Assembly (NCBI GenBank): GCA_934476675.1 | Contig: CAKSOE010000001.1 | Coordinates: forward strand, 1 to 64,000 | Reading direction: 5' to 3' | Source: an uncultured Clostridia bacterium | GTDB taxonomy: Bacteria > Bacillota > Clostridia > UBA1381 | DNA length: 64,000 bases | In this document: in pieces, positions 1-8,309 of the stretch | Layout: each line of letters begins with the position of its first letter | Numbering within the stretch: position 1 is the stretch's first letter | Notes under the pieces: model-generated | Told to the model about the DNA's origin: nothing | What the model saw: the letters and a program-made list of their open reading frames with translations, nothing else | The model's database searches: none | Position numbers and translations under genes: made by a program

Positions 1-75
1 TTACCGAAATATTTTGTTATGAGTTTACCTCGTAAAAAAATATTCCGGAATGTAACACATCTATTGTAAACCTAC

Positions 76-117
76 ACACAGCCTTGGATAAAATCCAAGG
101 CTGTGTTGCTTTTTTTC
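76..117 (+). terminator. Rho-independent terminator of an upstream gene
   Basis: A perfect 14-bp stem (76-89 with 93-106) and an AAA loop are followed by a T tract at 110-116. It presumably ends a transcript that begins left of the window. The first 75 bases hold no gene I can support. Confidence 0.85.
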
Positions 118-134
118 TGCATTTATGATACAAT
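106..134 (+). promoter_or_regulatory. sigma-A-type promoter for the MATE gene, overlapping the terminator
   Basis: TTGCTT (106-111), a 17-bp spacer and TACAAT (129-134). The -35 lies at the end of the terminator stem and the spacer runs through its T tract. The inverted repeat ATGATA-caat-TATCAT (125-140) covers the -10 and could be an operator. Confidence 0.5.
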
Positions 135-162
135 TATCATAAAAAATGCAGGAATGAATGAT

Positions 163-1566
163 ATGGCAAAAACTGATATTACAAATGAACTGGGAGAGGG
201 AAAAATTCTTCCTTTGGTTTTTAAACTTACAATACCGGCTGTTATAGCACAGCTGATTACATTTTTATATAACATTGTCGACCGTATGTATGTCGCAAAA
301 ATTGCCGGAACAGGTATGGACGCTTTGGCGGCATTGGGGATTGTGCTGCCTATTACACTGATAATTCAGGCATTTGCCAACCTTGTGGGACTTGGCGGAT
401 CACCGCGTGCCGGAATAAAACTCGGAGAGGGAAACAGTGATGAAGCAGACCGTATTTTCAATACGTCTTTTGTGCTGCTGTCCGTAATAGGTATAGTAAT
501 CGGCGCAGGAACATTCCTTTTTGCAAAGCCGATAATTGTACTGTTCGGCTGTCCGCCGAGCGCGGTGGAATTTGCCGTATCATATCTGAAAATATACTCA
601 TGCGGTACGCTTTTTGTTATGCTTGCGCAAGGTCTTAACCCGTTTATACTCACGCAGGGCTACTCGTTTATAGCAATGAGCTCCGTTTTAATAGGCGCTG
701 TCATAAATATCGTACTTGACCCGATTTTTATTTTCACATTTGGAATGGGCGTGAGCGGTTCAAGCCTTGCAACGGTTATTTCACAGTTTTGCTCGTGTAT
801 ATGTATTATCGGCTTCTTTTGCACGCGGAAAAGTTTGTTTCGCTTTCATATAAAGAATATGCGGATGTCACACAAAAGAGTGATGAATATTGTATCGCTC
901 GGCTTTACGCCGTTTATTATGACAATTACGGAGTGTGCTATTCAGATTGTATTTAACGTCAATCTGAACCGCGCGACAGGCGGCAACAAGGACTATACCG
1001 CCGCATTGACAATTATGTTAAGTGCATTGCAGCTTATATCACTGCCGCTTAACGGTCTCGGAAACGGAATGCAGCCGTTTGTAAGCTTTAATTACGGAAA
1101 GGGAAATGCGGAACGCTTAAAACAAGGTATAAAAAGCGTGACGATAATAGCGTTTATTTTTGCGGTTTCGATATGGTCGGTTTCGCTCATGATTCCCGAA
1201 ATGTATGCGTATTTGTTTTCGGCAAGCGATACGGTTACGGTAATTGTAAAGCAGTATACTCCGCTGTTTTTGATGGGTTCGGTTATGTTTTTTGTGCAGA
1301 TGACGCTGCAAAATGTTAATGTTGCTCTGGGACAGGCAAAATCGGCGCTGGTTCTGGCAGTGACGCGCAAGGTGATAATTCTGATTCCTCTTTGTTATGC
1401 TCTGACGCATTTTATTGGTTTTAAGGGTGTGTATATGTCGGAGGGAATTGCCGATTTCATTGCCGGAATTATTACAGCCATAGTGATTTTTACATCATTT
1501 CCGAAAATATTCAGAAAAAGAGCGCTGGAAGTCAAAGAAAAAAATATTCAGAACACTTCGGAATAA
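163..1566 (+). CDS. MATE family multidrug/sodium antiporter
   Basis: A 467-residue inner-membrane protein made almost entirely of hydrophobic segments, consistent with the 12-helix MATE fold. It has two MatE halves (about residues 15-175 and 235-395). The N-terminal half has the typical clostridial sequence around LPLVFKLTIPAVIAQL and VDRMYVAKIAGT. The family exports cationic drugs or metabolites against Na+ or H+, but the substrate cannot be read from sequence. I chose ATG 163 because AGGA at 150-153 is correctly spaced to it and too close to the ATG at 154. The gene is a single transcription unit, followed by a terminator shared with convergent ppdK. Confidence 0.88.
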   Translation: MAKTDITNELGEGKILPLVFKLTIPAVIAQLITFLYNIVDRMYVAKIAGTGMDALAALGIVLPITLIIQAFANLVGLGGSPRAGIKLGEGNSDEADRIFNTSFVLLSVIGIVIGAGTFLFAKPIIVLFGCPPSAVEFAVSYLKIYSCGTLFVMLAQGLNPFILTQGYSFIAMSSVLIGAVINIVLDPIFIFTFGMGVSGSSLATVISQFCSCICIIGFFCTRKSLFRFHIKNMRMSHKRVMNIVSLGFTPFIMTITECAIQIVFNVNLNRATGGNKDYTAALTIMLSALQLISLPLNGLGNGMQPFVSFNYGKGNAERLKQGIKSVTIIAFIFAVSIWSVSLMIPEMYAYLFSASDTVTVIVKQYTPLFLMGSVMFFVQMTLQNVNVALGQAKSALVLAVTRKVIILIPLCYALTHFIGFKGVYMSEGIADFIAGIITAIVIFTSFPKIFRKRALEVKEKNIQNTSE

Positions 1567-1568
1567 AA

Positions 1569-1606
1569 AAATAACCTTGAAGGACAAGCGTCCTTCAAGG
1601 TTATTT
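1569..1606. terminator. Bidirectional terminator between MATE gene and ppdK
   Basis: A 17-bp perfect stem (1569-1585 with 1590-1606) with a 4-nt loop, A-rich on the left and T-rich on the right. It can serve both convergent genes. Confidence 0.88.
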
Positions 1607-1617
1607 AATTTTGCTTT

Positions 1618-4254
1618 TTATTTGTTCATATCTTCCTTAATCTTAGCCTGCGCAGCTGCAAGTCTTGCGATAGGAACTCTGAACGGTGAGCACGATACGT
1701 AGTTCAGACCGAGCTTGTGGCAGAACTCAACAGATGTCGGGTCGCCGCCGTGCTCTCCGCAGATACCTACGTGGAGATCGGGTCTTACCGACTTACCGAG
1801 TTTGATAGCCATATCCATAAGCTTACCTACGCCTGACTGGTCAAGCTTTGCAAACGGATCGTTCTCGAAGATTTTAGCGTCATAGTAAGCGTCTAAGAAC
1901 TTACCTGCATCATCACGTGAGAATCCGTATGTCATCTGAGTAAGGTCGTTTGTACCGAAGCAGAAGAATTCAGCCTCTGTTGCAATTTCGTCAGCCAGAA
2001 GTGCGGCTCTCGGAATTTCAATCATTGTACCAACCTCATATTTAAGGTCGATGCCTGCATTTGCAATTTCAGCGTCTGCTGTTTCAACTACAACCTTCTT
2101 AACATACTTTAATTCCTTAATATCGCCTACGAGCGGAATCATGATTTCCGGAACGATATTCCAGTCAGCATGAGCCTTCTTTACATTGATAGCGGCACGG
2201 ATAACAGCGCTTGTCTGCATCTTTGCAATTTCAGGATAAGTTACTGCAAGACGGCAGCCTCTGTGACCCATCATCGGGTTAAACTCATGAAGTGAGTCAA
2301 TCAAAGACTTGATGTCTTCAACGCTCTTGCCCTGTGTCTTTGCGAGCGCTTCAATGTCAGCCTCATCGGTCGGAACAAATTCATGAAGCGGGGGATCCAG
2401 GAATCTGATAGTTACGGGGTTGCCTTCGAGAGCTTCATACAGCTTCTCGAAATCGCTCTGCTGCATGGGAAGAATCTTTGCAAGAGCAGCTTCTCTTTCC
2501 TCAACAGTATCCGAACAAATCATTTCACGGAAAGCGTCAATTCTGTTGCCCTCAAAGAACATATGCTCTGTACGGCAAAGACCGATACCCTCTGCGCCGA
2601 GCTCTCTTGCTCTCTTTGCATCTTCGGGAGTATCAGCATTTGTTCTTACGTCAAGAACTCTGTACTTGTCAGCCCAGCCCATGATTCTGCCGAATGTGCC
2701 GCTGATTGAAGCGTCAACAGTCGGGATGATTCCGTCATATATATTACCTGTTGAACCATCGATTGAAATATAATCGCCTTCAACATAAGTCTTGCCTGCA
2801 AGAACGAATTTTTTGTTAGCTTCGTCCATAGCGATGTCCGAGCAGCCAGATACACAGCAAGTACCCATACCACGAGCAACAACGGCAGCGTGTGAAGTCA
2901 TACCGCCTCTTACTGTAAGAATACCCTGTGAAGCCTTCATACCTTCAATATCCTCGGGTGATGTTTCAAGTCTTACAAGAACAACTTTTTCACCCTTAGC
3001 GTTCCAGTTCTTAGCGTCCTCTGCCGTGAATACGATTTTACCGCAAGCAGCTCCGGGTGAAGCAGCCAATGCCTTTGCAACCGGTGTTGCAGCCTTTAAT
3101 GCTTTCGGGTCGAACTGCGGATGGAGGAGAGTGTCAAGATTTCTCGGATCGATCATCAAAACAGCTTCTTTTTCTGTAATCATGCCCTCGTCAACAAGGT
3201 CGCACGCAATCTGCAAAGCAGCCTGAGCTGTTCTCTTACCGTTTCTTGTCTGGAGCATATAGAGTTTTCTGTCCTCAATTGTGAACTCCATATCCTGCAT
3301 ATCTCTGTAATGATTTTCAAGAGTGTTGCAGATTTTTACAAACTGGTCGTAAACTTCCGGCATAACTTCTTTTAACTGATCAATCTTCTGCGGTGTACGA
3401 ACACCTGCAACAACGTCTTCACCCTGAGCGTTCATAAGGAATTCGCCCATGAGATGCTTTTCACCGGTAGCCGGGTCACGTGTGAACGCAACGCCTGTAC
3501 CTGATGTTTCGCCCATGTTACCGAACGCCATCATCTGTACGTTAACGGCTGTACCCCATGAATAGGGAATATCGTTGTCACGGCGGTATACGTTAGCTCT
3601 GGGGTTGTCCCATGAACGGAATACTGCTTTGATAGCGCCGAACAACTGTTCCTTCGGATCTTCGGGGAACGGTTCGCCGACTTTTTCTGCATATTCTTTC
3701 TTAAATTCTTCAGCAAGCTCTTTCAAATCTTCTGCTGTAAGCTCGACGTCCTGAGTAACGCCCTTTTTTTCTTTCATTTTGTCAATCAGTACCTCAAAGT
3801 ACTTCTTGCCGACTTCCATAACAACGTCTGAATACATCTGAATGAATCTTCTGTAACAGTCATAAGCCCATCTGGGGTTGCCTGATTTCTTAGCCATAAC
3901 TTCAACAACTGTTTCGTTAAGACCTAAGTTAAGAATGGTATCCATCATACCCGGCATTGAAGCTCTTGCACCCGAACGAACGGATACGAGAAGCGGATTG
4001 TCTAAATCTCCGAACTTCTTGCCTGTGATTTCTTCCATCTTTGAGATGTATTCCATAATCTCAGCCTGGATATCATCGTTTATTTTTCTGCCGTCCTCAT
4101 AATACTGCGTGCAGGCTTCGGTTGAAATTGTAAATCCCTGCGGAACCGGCAGACCGAGCTTTGTCATTTCGGCGAGGTTAGCGCCCTTACCGCCGAGAAG
4201 CTCTCTCATGCTTGCGTCACCTTCACTGAAAAGGTAAACATACTTTTTTGACAT
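1618..4254 (-). CDS. ppdK: pyruvate, phosphate dikinase
   Basis: An 878-residue cytosolic enzyme interconverting pyruvate + ATP + Pi and PEP + AMP + PPi. It is typical of anaerobes using PPi-linked glycolysis. Three domains are in order: an N-terminal ATP-grasp domain (about 1-340, with GGKGANLAEM and SVRSGARASMPG), a swivelling phosphohistidine domain with GGMTSHAAVVARGMG (catalytic His near 454), and a C-terminal PEP/pyruvate TIM barrel with the acid/base Cys in CGEHGGDP. Length matches the family (about 870-880). The ribosome site GGAGGAG precedes ATG 4254. No PPDK regulatory kinase/phosphatase gene is seen nearby. The gene stands alone with its own promoter. Confidence 0.97.
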   Translation of the reverse strand: MSKKYVYLFSEGDASMRELLGGKGANLAEMTKLGLPVPQGFTISTEACTQYYEDGRKINDDIQAEIMEYISKMEEITGKKFGDLDNPLLVSVRSGARASMPGMMDTILNLGLNETVVEVMAKKSGNPRWAYDCYRRFIQMYSDVVMEVGKKYFEVLIDKMKEKKGVTQDVELTAEDLKELAEEFKKEYAEKVGEPFPEDPKEQLFGAIKAVFRSWDNPRANVYRRDNDIPYSWGTAVNVQMMAFGNMGETSGTGVAFTRDPATGEKHLMGEFLMNAQGEDVVAGVRTPQKIDQLKEVMPEVYDQFVKICNTLENHYRDMQDMEFTIEDRKLYMLQTRNGKRTAQAALQIACDLVDEGMITEKEAVLMIDPRNLDTLLHPQFDPKALKAATPVAKALAASPGAACGKIVFTAEDAKNWNAKGEKVVLVRLETSPEDIEGMKASQGILTVRGGMTSHAAVVARGMGTCCVSGCSDIAMDEANKKFVLAGKTYVEGDYISIDGSTGNIYDGIIPTVDASISGTFGRIMGWADKYRVLDVRTNADTPEDAKRARELGAEGIGLCRTEHMFFEGNRIDAFREMICSDTVEEREAALAKILPMQQSDFEKLYEALEGNPVTIRFLDPPLHEFVPTDEADIEALAKTQGKSVEDIKSLIDSLHEFNPMMGHRGCRLAVTYPEIAKMQTSAVIRAAINVKKAHADWNIVPEIMIPLVGDIKELKYVKKVVVETADAEIANAGIDLKYEVGTMIEIPRAALLADEIATEAEFFCFGTNDLTQMTYGFSRDDAGKFLDAYYDAKIFENDPFAKLDQSGVGKLMDMAIKLGKSVRPDLHVGICGEHGGDPTSVEFCHKLGLNYVSCSPFRVPIARLAAAQAKIKEDMNK

Positions 4255-4362
4255 TGGAATCTCCTCCTATAATTGTTAGTACAGCATAAACGCGCACCCA
4301 AAAATAGCGTACGTTTTATTTCAGAACCGAAAAATCTGATTCTGAAAAATGCCTACGTTAAT

Positions 4363-4391
4363 ATTATAACAATAAAATTGTAAATTGTCTA
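4363..4391 (-). promoter_or_regulatory. ppdK promoter (sigma-A type)
   Basis: On the minus strand: TAGACA (4391-4386), 17-bp spacer, TATAAT (4368-4363). The roughly 100-nt leader contains a small stem TCAGAA/TTCTGA (4321-4326 with 4340-4345). I recognise no riboswitch in it. Confidence 0.65.
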
Positions 4392-4470
4392 CATCTAAAT
4401 GTAATTTTCTTTTAATATTTACAATTTTTTTTGCTTTTGGCACGTTTTTTCTTGATTTATTGCAAAAAGT

Positions 4471-6768
4471 TTACACAATATTCTCTGTAATTCGTATTGC
4501 GGCGACTGTCATATCGTCCGCAATCATGCCGTGGCTCTTTTCAATGACCGTTTCAATTATGTCCTGAACGGTTGATTCCAGATCCGACGGGGCGGTGCGC
4601 AGTTTCTTTTTTATCCATTCCGTGCGCATCTCTCCGCACTCCGCGTCGCTGACGCCGTCGGAAAGCATTATTACCACATCGCCGTCCGATAAGCGTTTAA
4701 GCTGTCCCTGCGGCTTAATGTCAGCCATTATGCCTGCCGGAGCGGCTGAGGAAAATACCGTTTCGATGCTGTTGCCGCGGCTTATAAGGCTTTGTGCCGC
4801 ACCGATTTTGTAAAATTCCGTATTTCCGGTTAAAAGATCAATACACAGCAGGTCGATTGTCGCAAACATATCCTTTTCAAGCTTTAAGCACAGTGCAGAG
4901 TTGACGATACCTATTGCCGCTTCGGGGTCAAAGCCGGCAGAGAGAAATTCTCTTAAAAGCCTTAGAGTTATGCGGCTTTCGTGCATTGCTTTTTTGCCGG
5001 TGCCCATGCCGTCCGAAATAACAACGTATTTTCTGTATCTGCCGTCGGTGAAGGAGGCGATGCTGTCGCCGGAAACCTCAGACGCATCGCTTTTAACCTG
5101 CCTTAAAACCACCTCGGCATCGTAGCGCGGCTTTGAAACGAATTTAAGCAGTCCGCTTCCGGTGCTGCTTTCGTCAAGTCCCATAGGCGTGTCAAAAAGC
5201 GTGCTTAAAAGCGCCTCCGCTTTTTCGGTGTTTATACCTATTCCAAGTCCTAAGTAAACTTCAAGGTGTCCGAGAGAGCTTTCCACAACGCTTACCTCAA
5301 AGGCGGTTATGCCGATTTTGTCAAGCTCTGCAACGACAGCCTCCTCATAATCCTCGCGGAATGAAAAGCCTTCCAGTACATCGGTTGAGATTTCCTCCAA
5401 AAGCTTTGACGTTTCCGCATACTGTCCGGCGATTATGTCGCGTTCCGACTTTGCATCTCCGATTCTTACCAAATCCTTTTTGAAAAGCTCGTACACATGA
5501 TTAAATTCGTTTATAAAGGCATCGCTTCTGATACAGCGTTCTCTGAATCCGCGCGGTGCGTCGTCCGTGCAAAGCGTACCGCTGTTTTCGATTGCTTCAA
5601 GGAGCGAAAGAATATTTTTGTATGTTCTCTCAAAGTCAGTCTGCCAGCACTTTGCCGCCATTGTACAGCCGGCACAGGAACGTGTGTACATTTCATCGAA
5701 AAACGAATTCACCTCATGACGGTAGAGGTTAAGGCGTTTTTCCGATTCGCTTATAAAACATTCATTGAGGTTTTTAAATGCGGCGGCGGCATTTTCGAGC
5801 CGCATGGAAAGATATTCTTTAAGCCGCACGTCGGCGCTGACCGCTTCTATATGCAGTGATTTTGAAAAAAATATGCTCATGCGGCGGTGAACCGCCTTAG
5901 GGGTAATCAGAAACAGAATAACCGCCGCAAGCGTATCATATGCCGAAACGGGCATCTGCATATTTTCCGTCAAAAGCGCACAGGCGGCAATTCCTCCTAT
6001 AAATCCGGCGGCAATTCCGAATCTGCCGAGAGACTTTAAGAGATTTGCAAAAATTGCGCTTATACCGTAAAATCCGCAGGCAAGCGCAGAGGAATATGCC
6101 GAAACAGCGCTTATAAAAGCTATACATACGGCGCCGCTGCCTGCCGCGGCAAGACCGGTGTGCATGGATATGCACATGGCGGTGTAAAGCGACGCAATGT
6201 TTGCAAGGCTAATGTCGTAGGGGAGGGGAAAGCCGGTAAGTCCGGTTATAAAAATACCCAGGCATACGGCGGCAGACAAAAGCTCCTCCTGTGAAATTTT
6301 GCTGCGTGAGCTGCGGTTTTCGAGAAAACCGTACGATTTTGTGAACATAATATAGGAAACCGCCGATACGATGCTTTCTATAAGCAGCAGCATTATGTCA
6401 TATACTCCGGCATAGCTGTACGCAAGTATAAGCAGTCCGCCTATAAAGGTAGACACACCGCACACCGCCGAGTCGATAACTTTGCTGTCGTGCCGTTTTG
6501 TTTTTGCGTATATCCAGAACAAAAGCGCGGCAATGACGTATCTTGCCGTATTTATGCCCGCTCCCGCGCTGATGAGTCCTCCGCACATAAGCACAAGTCC
6601 TATGTATGCTATTCCTTTGTCGAATACAGCCGCAAAAAACGCCGTTCCGAACGGAAACATTCCTATAACCGACGCACGTGACGACAAAAACAGCAGTGCG
6701 CTTACGGAAATATCTCTCAAAACAGGGCGTCTTAACGGCGCAGCCGCCATAGTGTTCAGTTCCGCCAT
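4471..6768 (-). CDS. spoIIE: stage II sporulation protein E, PP2C-type serine phosphatase
   Basis: A 765-residue membrane phosphatase (827 in B. subtilis). In the family it dephosphorylates SpoIIAA to release sigma-F in the forespore and takes part in polar septation. The first 300 residues are a multi-spanning membrane region. A Cys-containing middle segment (CAGCTMAAKCW) follows. The C-terminal third is a PP2C domain with SDGMGTGKKA (near 585) and LSDGVSDA (near 704), the metal-binding Asp motifs. The gene is monocistronic and divergent from the phosphoesterase gene. Its presence points to a sporulating lineage. No clear terminator was found after it. Confidence 0.95.
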   Translation of the reverse strand: MAELNTMAAAPLRRPVLRDISVSALLFLSSRASVIGMFPFGTAFFAAVFDKGIAYIGLVLMCGGLISAGAGINTARYVIAALLFWIYAKTKRHDSKVIDSAVCGVSTFIGGLLILAYSYAGVYDIMLLLIESIVSAVSYIMFTKSYGFLENRSSRSKISQEELLSAAVCLGIFITGLTGFPLPYDISLANIASLYTAMCISMHTGLAAAGSGAVCIAFISAVSAYSSALACGFYGISAIFANLLKSLGRFGIAAGFIGGIAACALLTENMQMPVSAYDTLAAVILFLITPKAVHRRMSIFFSKSLHIEAVSADVRLKEYLSMRLENAAAAFKNLNECFISESEKRLNLYRHEVNSFFDEMYTRSCAGCTMAAKCWQTDFERTYKNILSLLEAIENSGTLCTDDAPRGFRERCIRSDAFINEFNHVYELFKKDLVRIGDAKSERDIIAGQYAETSKLLEEISTDVLEGFSFREDYEEAVVAELDKIGITAFEVSVVESSLGHLEVYLGLGIGINTEKAEALLSTLFDTPMGLDESSTGSGLLKFVSKPRYDAEVVLRQVKSDASEVSGDSIASFTDGRYRKYVVISDGMGTGKKAMHESRITLRLLREFLSAGFDPEAAIGIVNSALCLKLEKDMFATIDLLCIDLLTGNTEFYKIGAAQSLISRGNSIETVFSSAAPAGIMADIKPQGQLKRLSDGDVVIMLSDGVSDAECGEMRTEWIKKKLRTAPSDLESTVQDIIETVIEKSHGMIADDMTVAAIRITENIV

Positions 6769-6837
6769 AAATTATCAGTTCCTTCCTTATCTTAGGTAAT
6801 TGCTTGTACAATTATCCGGATTGTTTAATTAAAAGTT

Positions 6838-6870
6838 ATTATAACACGATTAAAAAGAAAATTTTGTCAT
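6838..6870 (-). promoter_or_regulatory. spoIIE promoter with 21-bp spacer
   Basis: On the minus strand: ATGACA (6870-6865), 21-bp spacer, TATAAT (6843-6838). The long spacer resembles Spo0A-activated sigma-A promoters of spoIIE and spoIIG in B. subtilis. A 6-of-7 match to the Spo0A box (TGTCAAA against TGTCGAA) lies upstream at 6913-6907, overlapping the divergent promoter. The promoter geometry is seen; Spo0A control is inferred. Confidence 0.5.
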
Positions 6871-6907
6871 ATTTTGGCGTGAAAACAGAAAAATTTTGCG
6901 ACTTTTT

Positions 6908-6936
6908 TTGACATTTTAAATTTTATGTGTTATAAT
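6908..6936 (+). promoter_or_regulatory. consensus sigma-A promoter for the phosphoesterase gene
   Basis: A perfect TTGACA (6908-6913), a 17-bp spacer and a perfect TATAAT (6931-6936), 32 bases before the ATG. Confidence 0.85.
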
Positions 6937-6968
6937 GTTAGAGTAAAGAAACAAACACGGAGATAAAT

Positions 6969-7445
6969 ATGATGAAAAGAATTTTGATATTTTCCGACAC
7001 GCACGGATATATAAACGATTGCGTGGAGCTTATAAACAGGTTTAAGCCTGACGCGGTAATACACGCCGGAGACTGTGCGCGAGACTGCGAGGATTTGATG
7101 TCGGTTTTTCCTGAAACCGCAATTTACGGCGTGAGCGGAAACAATGATTTTTATGCGCAGCTGCCGAATGAAATCAGTACGGAAATATGCGGAAAAAAGG
7201 TATTTGTAACTCACGGTCATGCGTACAGGGTGAAATATGAAAGCAATTACCGCACGCTTGCCGCAAGGGCGCAGGAGTGCGGAGCGCAGCTGTGTGTGTT
7301 CGGGCATACGCACATACCTTATAACGATAATAACGGGCGAATGATAGTCTTAAATCCCGGAAGCATACGTTTCGGCGGCACATACGGCATATGTGAGATT
7401 GACGAAAACACCATGAGAACGGATATAATTGCGTACAGAAGCTGA
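6969..7445 (+). CDS. yfcE: YfcE/MJ0936-family metallophosphoesterase
   Basis: A 158-residue single-domain calcineurin-like phosphodiesterase. All metal-binding motifs are present in order: SDTHG (about 8-12), HAGDC, GNND (about 58-61), THGH and GHTH (about 112-115). Family members hydrolyse model phosphodiesters such as bis-pNPP with Mn2+, and the physiological substrate is unknown. ATG 6969 is followed directly by a second ATG, and either could start. It is driven by a consensus promoter. No transcription terminator separates it from rpmE, which has its own promoter. Confidence 0.9.
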   Translation: MMKRILIFSDTHGYINDCVELINRFKPDAVIHAGDCARDCEDLMSVFPETAIYGVSGNNDFYAQLPNEISTEICGKKVFVTHGHAYRVKYESNYRTLAARAQECGAQLCVFGHTHIPYNDNNGRMIVLNPGSIRFGGTYGICEIDENTMRTDIIAYRS

Positions 7446-7473
7446 TTTTTTTGAAAAAAAACGAAAAAAACTC

Positions 7474-7502
7474 TTGCAAACCTGACGAATTTATGATATA
7501 CT
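7474..7502 (+). promoter_or_regulatory. rpmE promoter
   Basis: TTGCAA (7474-7479), 17-bp spacer, TATACT (7497-7502), about 50 bases before the rpmE start. Confidence 0.7.
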
Positions 7503-7554
7503 CTTAAATAGTGCGTTATGTTTGCATCAGAAATTGCGAAAGGAGGTTTTTGCG

Positions 7555-7767
7555 GTGAAAGAAGGAATACATCCCGAATACAAGCAAACAACAATTACTT
7601 GTGCCTGCGGAAATGTAATCGAGACCGGCTCGACAAAGGAGAATATTCAGGTTGAAATATGCTCGGCGTGTCACCCGTTCTTCACAGGTAAGCAGAAGCT
7701 TGTTGATACAGGCGGCAGAGTTGAAAAGTTCAACAGACGTTTCAACAGAACAACAAAAACAAAGTAA
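7555..7767 (+). CDS. rpmE: ribosomal protein L31 (zinc-binding C+ type)
   Basis: A 70-residue large-subunit protein. Four zinc-ligand-type cysteines are present (CAC ... CSAC), so it is the zinc-containing form rather than the Zur-repressed C- paralogue. The start is GTG 7555, placed 7 bases after a strong AAAGGAGG. The longer in-frame ATG at 7522 would put that ribosome site inside the gene. It lies upstream of rpsO, separated by a structured leader. Confidence 0.95.
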   Translation: MKEGIHPEYKQTTITCACGNVIETGSTKENIQVEICSACHPFFTGKQKLVDTGGRVEKFNRRFNRTTKTK

Positions 7768-7806
7768 TTTTGTTTTACGATTTGATTTTTTGTATTTAAG
7801 GTTAAA

Positions 7807-7872
7807 CCCTTGCCTGGAATACCGAGTCACCGACAGATTCTCGGCATAGGGGGATGATTTATCATAGGAGGT
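7807..7872 (+). promoter_or_regulatory. candidate rpsO (S15) autoregulatory leader
   Basis: The leader just before rpsO has two mutually exclusive pairings. One is a hairpin CCGAG (7822-7826) with CTCGG (7840-7844), together with CCCT (7807-7810) and AGGG (7848-7851). The other pairs TGCC (7811-7814) with GGCA (7843-7846). The AGGAGGTG ribosome site (7865-7872) follows at once. S15 commonly represses its own mRNA through such folds. The pairings are seen and the function is inferred. Confidence 0.5.
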
Positions 7873-7879
7873 GAATTTC

Positions 7880-8146
7880 ATGACAAAGGAACGTAAACAG
7901 GCTTTAATAGCTGAATATGCTACACATGAAGGAGACACAGGTTCTCCGGAGGTTCAGATTGCATTGCTCACAGAGAGAATCAATCATTTAAACAACGAGC
8001 ATCTTAATATGCACAAAAAAGACCATCATTCAAGAAGAGGTCTTTTGATGATGGTTGGTAAAAGACGTGGTCTTTTGAACTACCTCAAAAGCCAGGATAT
8101 CGAAAGATACCGTGCTTTGGTTGCAAAATTAGGTTTGAGAAAGTAA
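7880..8146 (+). CDS. rpsO: ribosomal protein S15
   Basis: An 88-residue small-subunit protein that binds 16S rRNA early in assembly. It matches the family over its whole length: GDTGSPEVQIALLTERI, then HKKDHHSRRGLLMMVGKRR. I chose ATG 7880 because AGGAGG ends 10 bases before it; the GTG at 7871 lies inside the ribosome site. It is followed by pnp, the widely conserved rpsO-pnp order. Confidence 0.97.
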   Translation: MTKERKQALIAEYATHEGDTGSPEVQIALLTERINHLNNEHLNMHKKDHHSRRGLLMMVGKRRGLLNYLKSQDIERYRALVAKLGLRK

Positions 8147-8159
8147 GAATATATGAGTG

Positions 8160-8184
8160 CAGGCAAACGGTATCCGTTTGCCTG
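8160..8184 (+). other. strong hairpin after rpsO without T tract
   Basis: An 11-bp perfect stem (8160-8170 with 8174-8184) and a 3-nt loop. No run of T follows, so it is a poor intrinsic terminator. It could instead protect the rpsO 3' end or be a processing site between rpsO and pnp. Confidence 0.6.
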
Positions 8185-8199
8185 TGTTGCGTATATATG

Positions 8200-8285
8200 C
8201 GGAGGTACAGCCATTTAGCAAATAAACAGAGTCGATAAAAAAACAGTCTTTGTCGCTTGTGTTTATCTGCTAATGCGTATCTCCG
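8200..8285 (+). promoter_or_regulatory. long structured 5' leader of pnp
   Basis: One long imperfect hairpin. CGGAGGTAC (8200-8208) pairs with GTATCTCCG (8277-8285), one G-T included. TTAGCA (8215-8220) pairs with TGCTAA (8268-8273), and TAAACA (8223-8228) with TGTTTA (8260-8265). It ends just before the pnp ribosome site. In E. coli a leader hairpin cut by RNase III mediates PNPase autoregulation; a similar role here is inference. Confidence 0.55.
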
Positions 8286-8309
8286 AAAAAACAGAAAAGG
8301 AGAAAAAAT

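Noticed and set aside
7522..7554. N-terminal extension of L31
   Set aside because: The strong AAAGGAGG lies inside the extension and points to GTG 7555.
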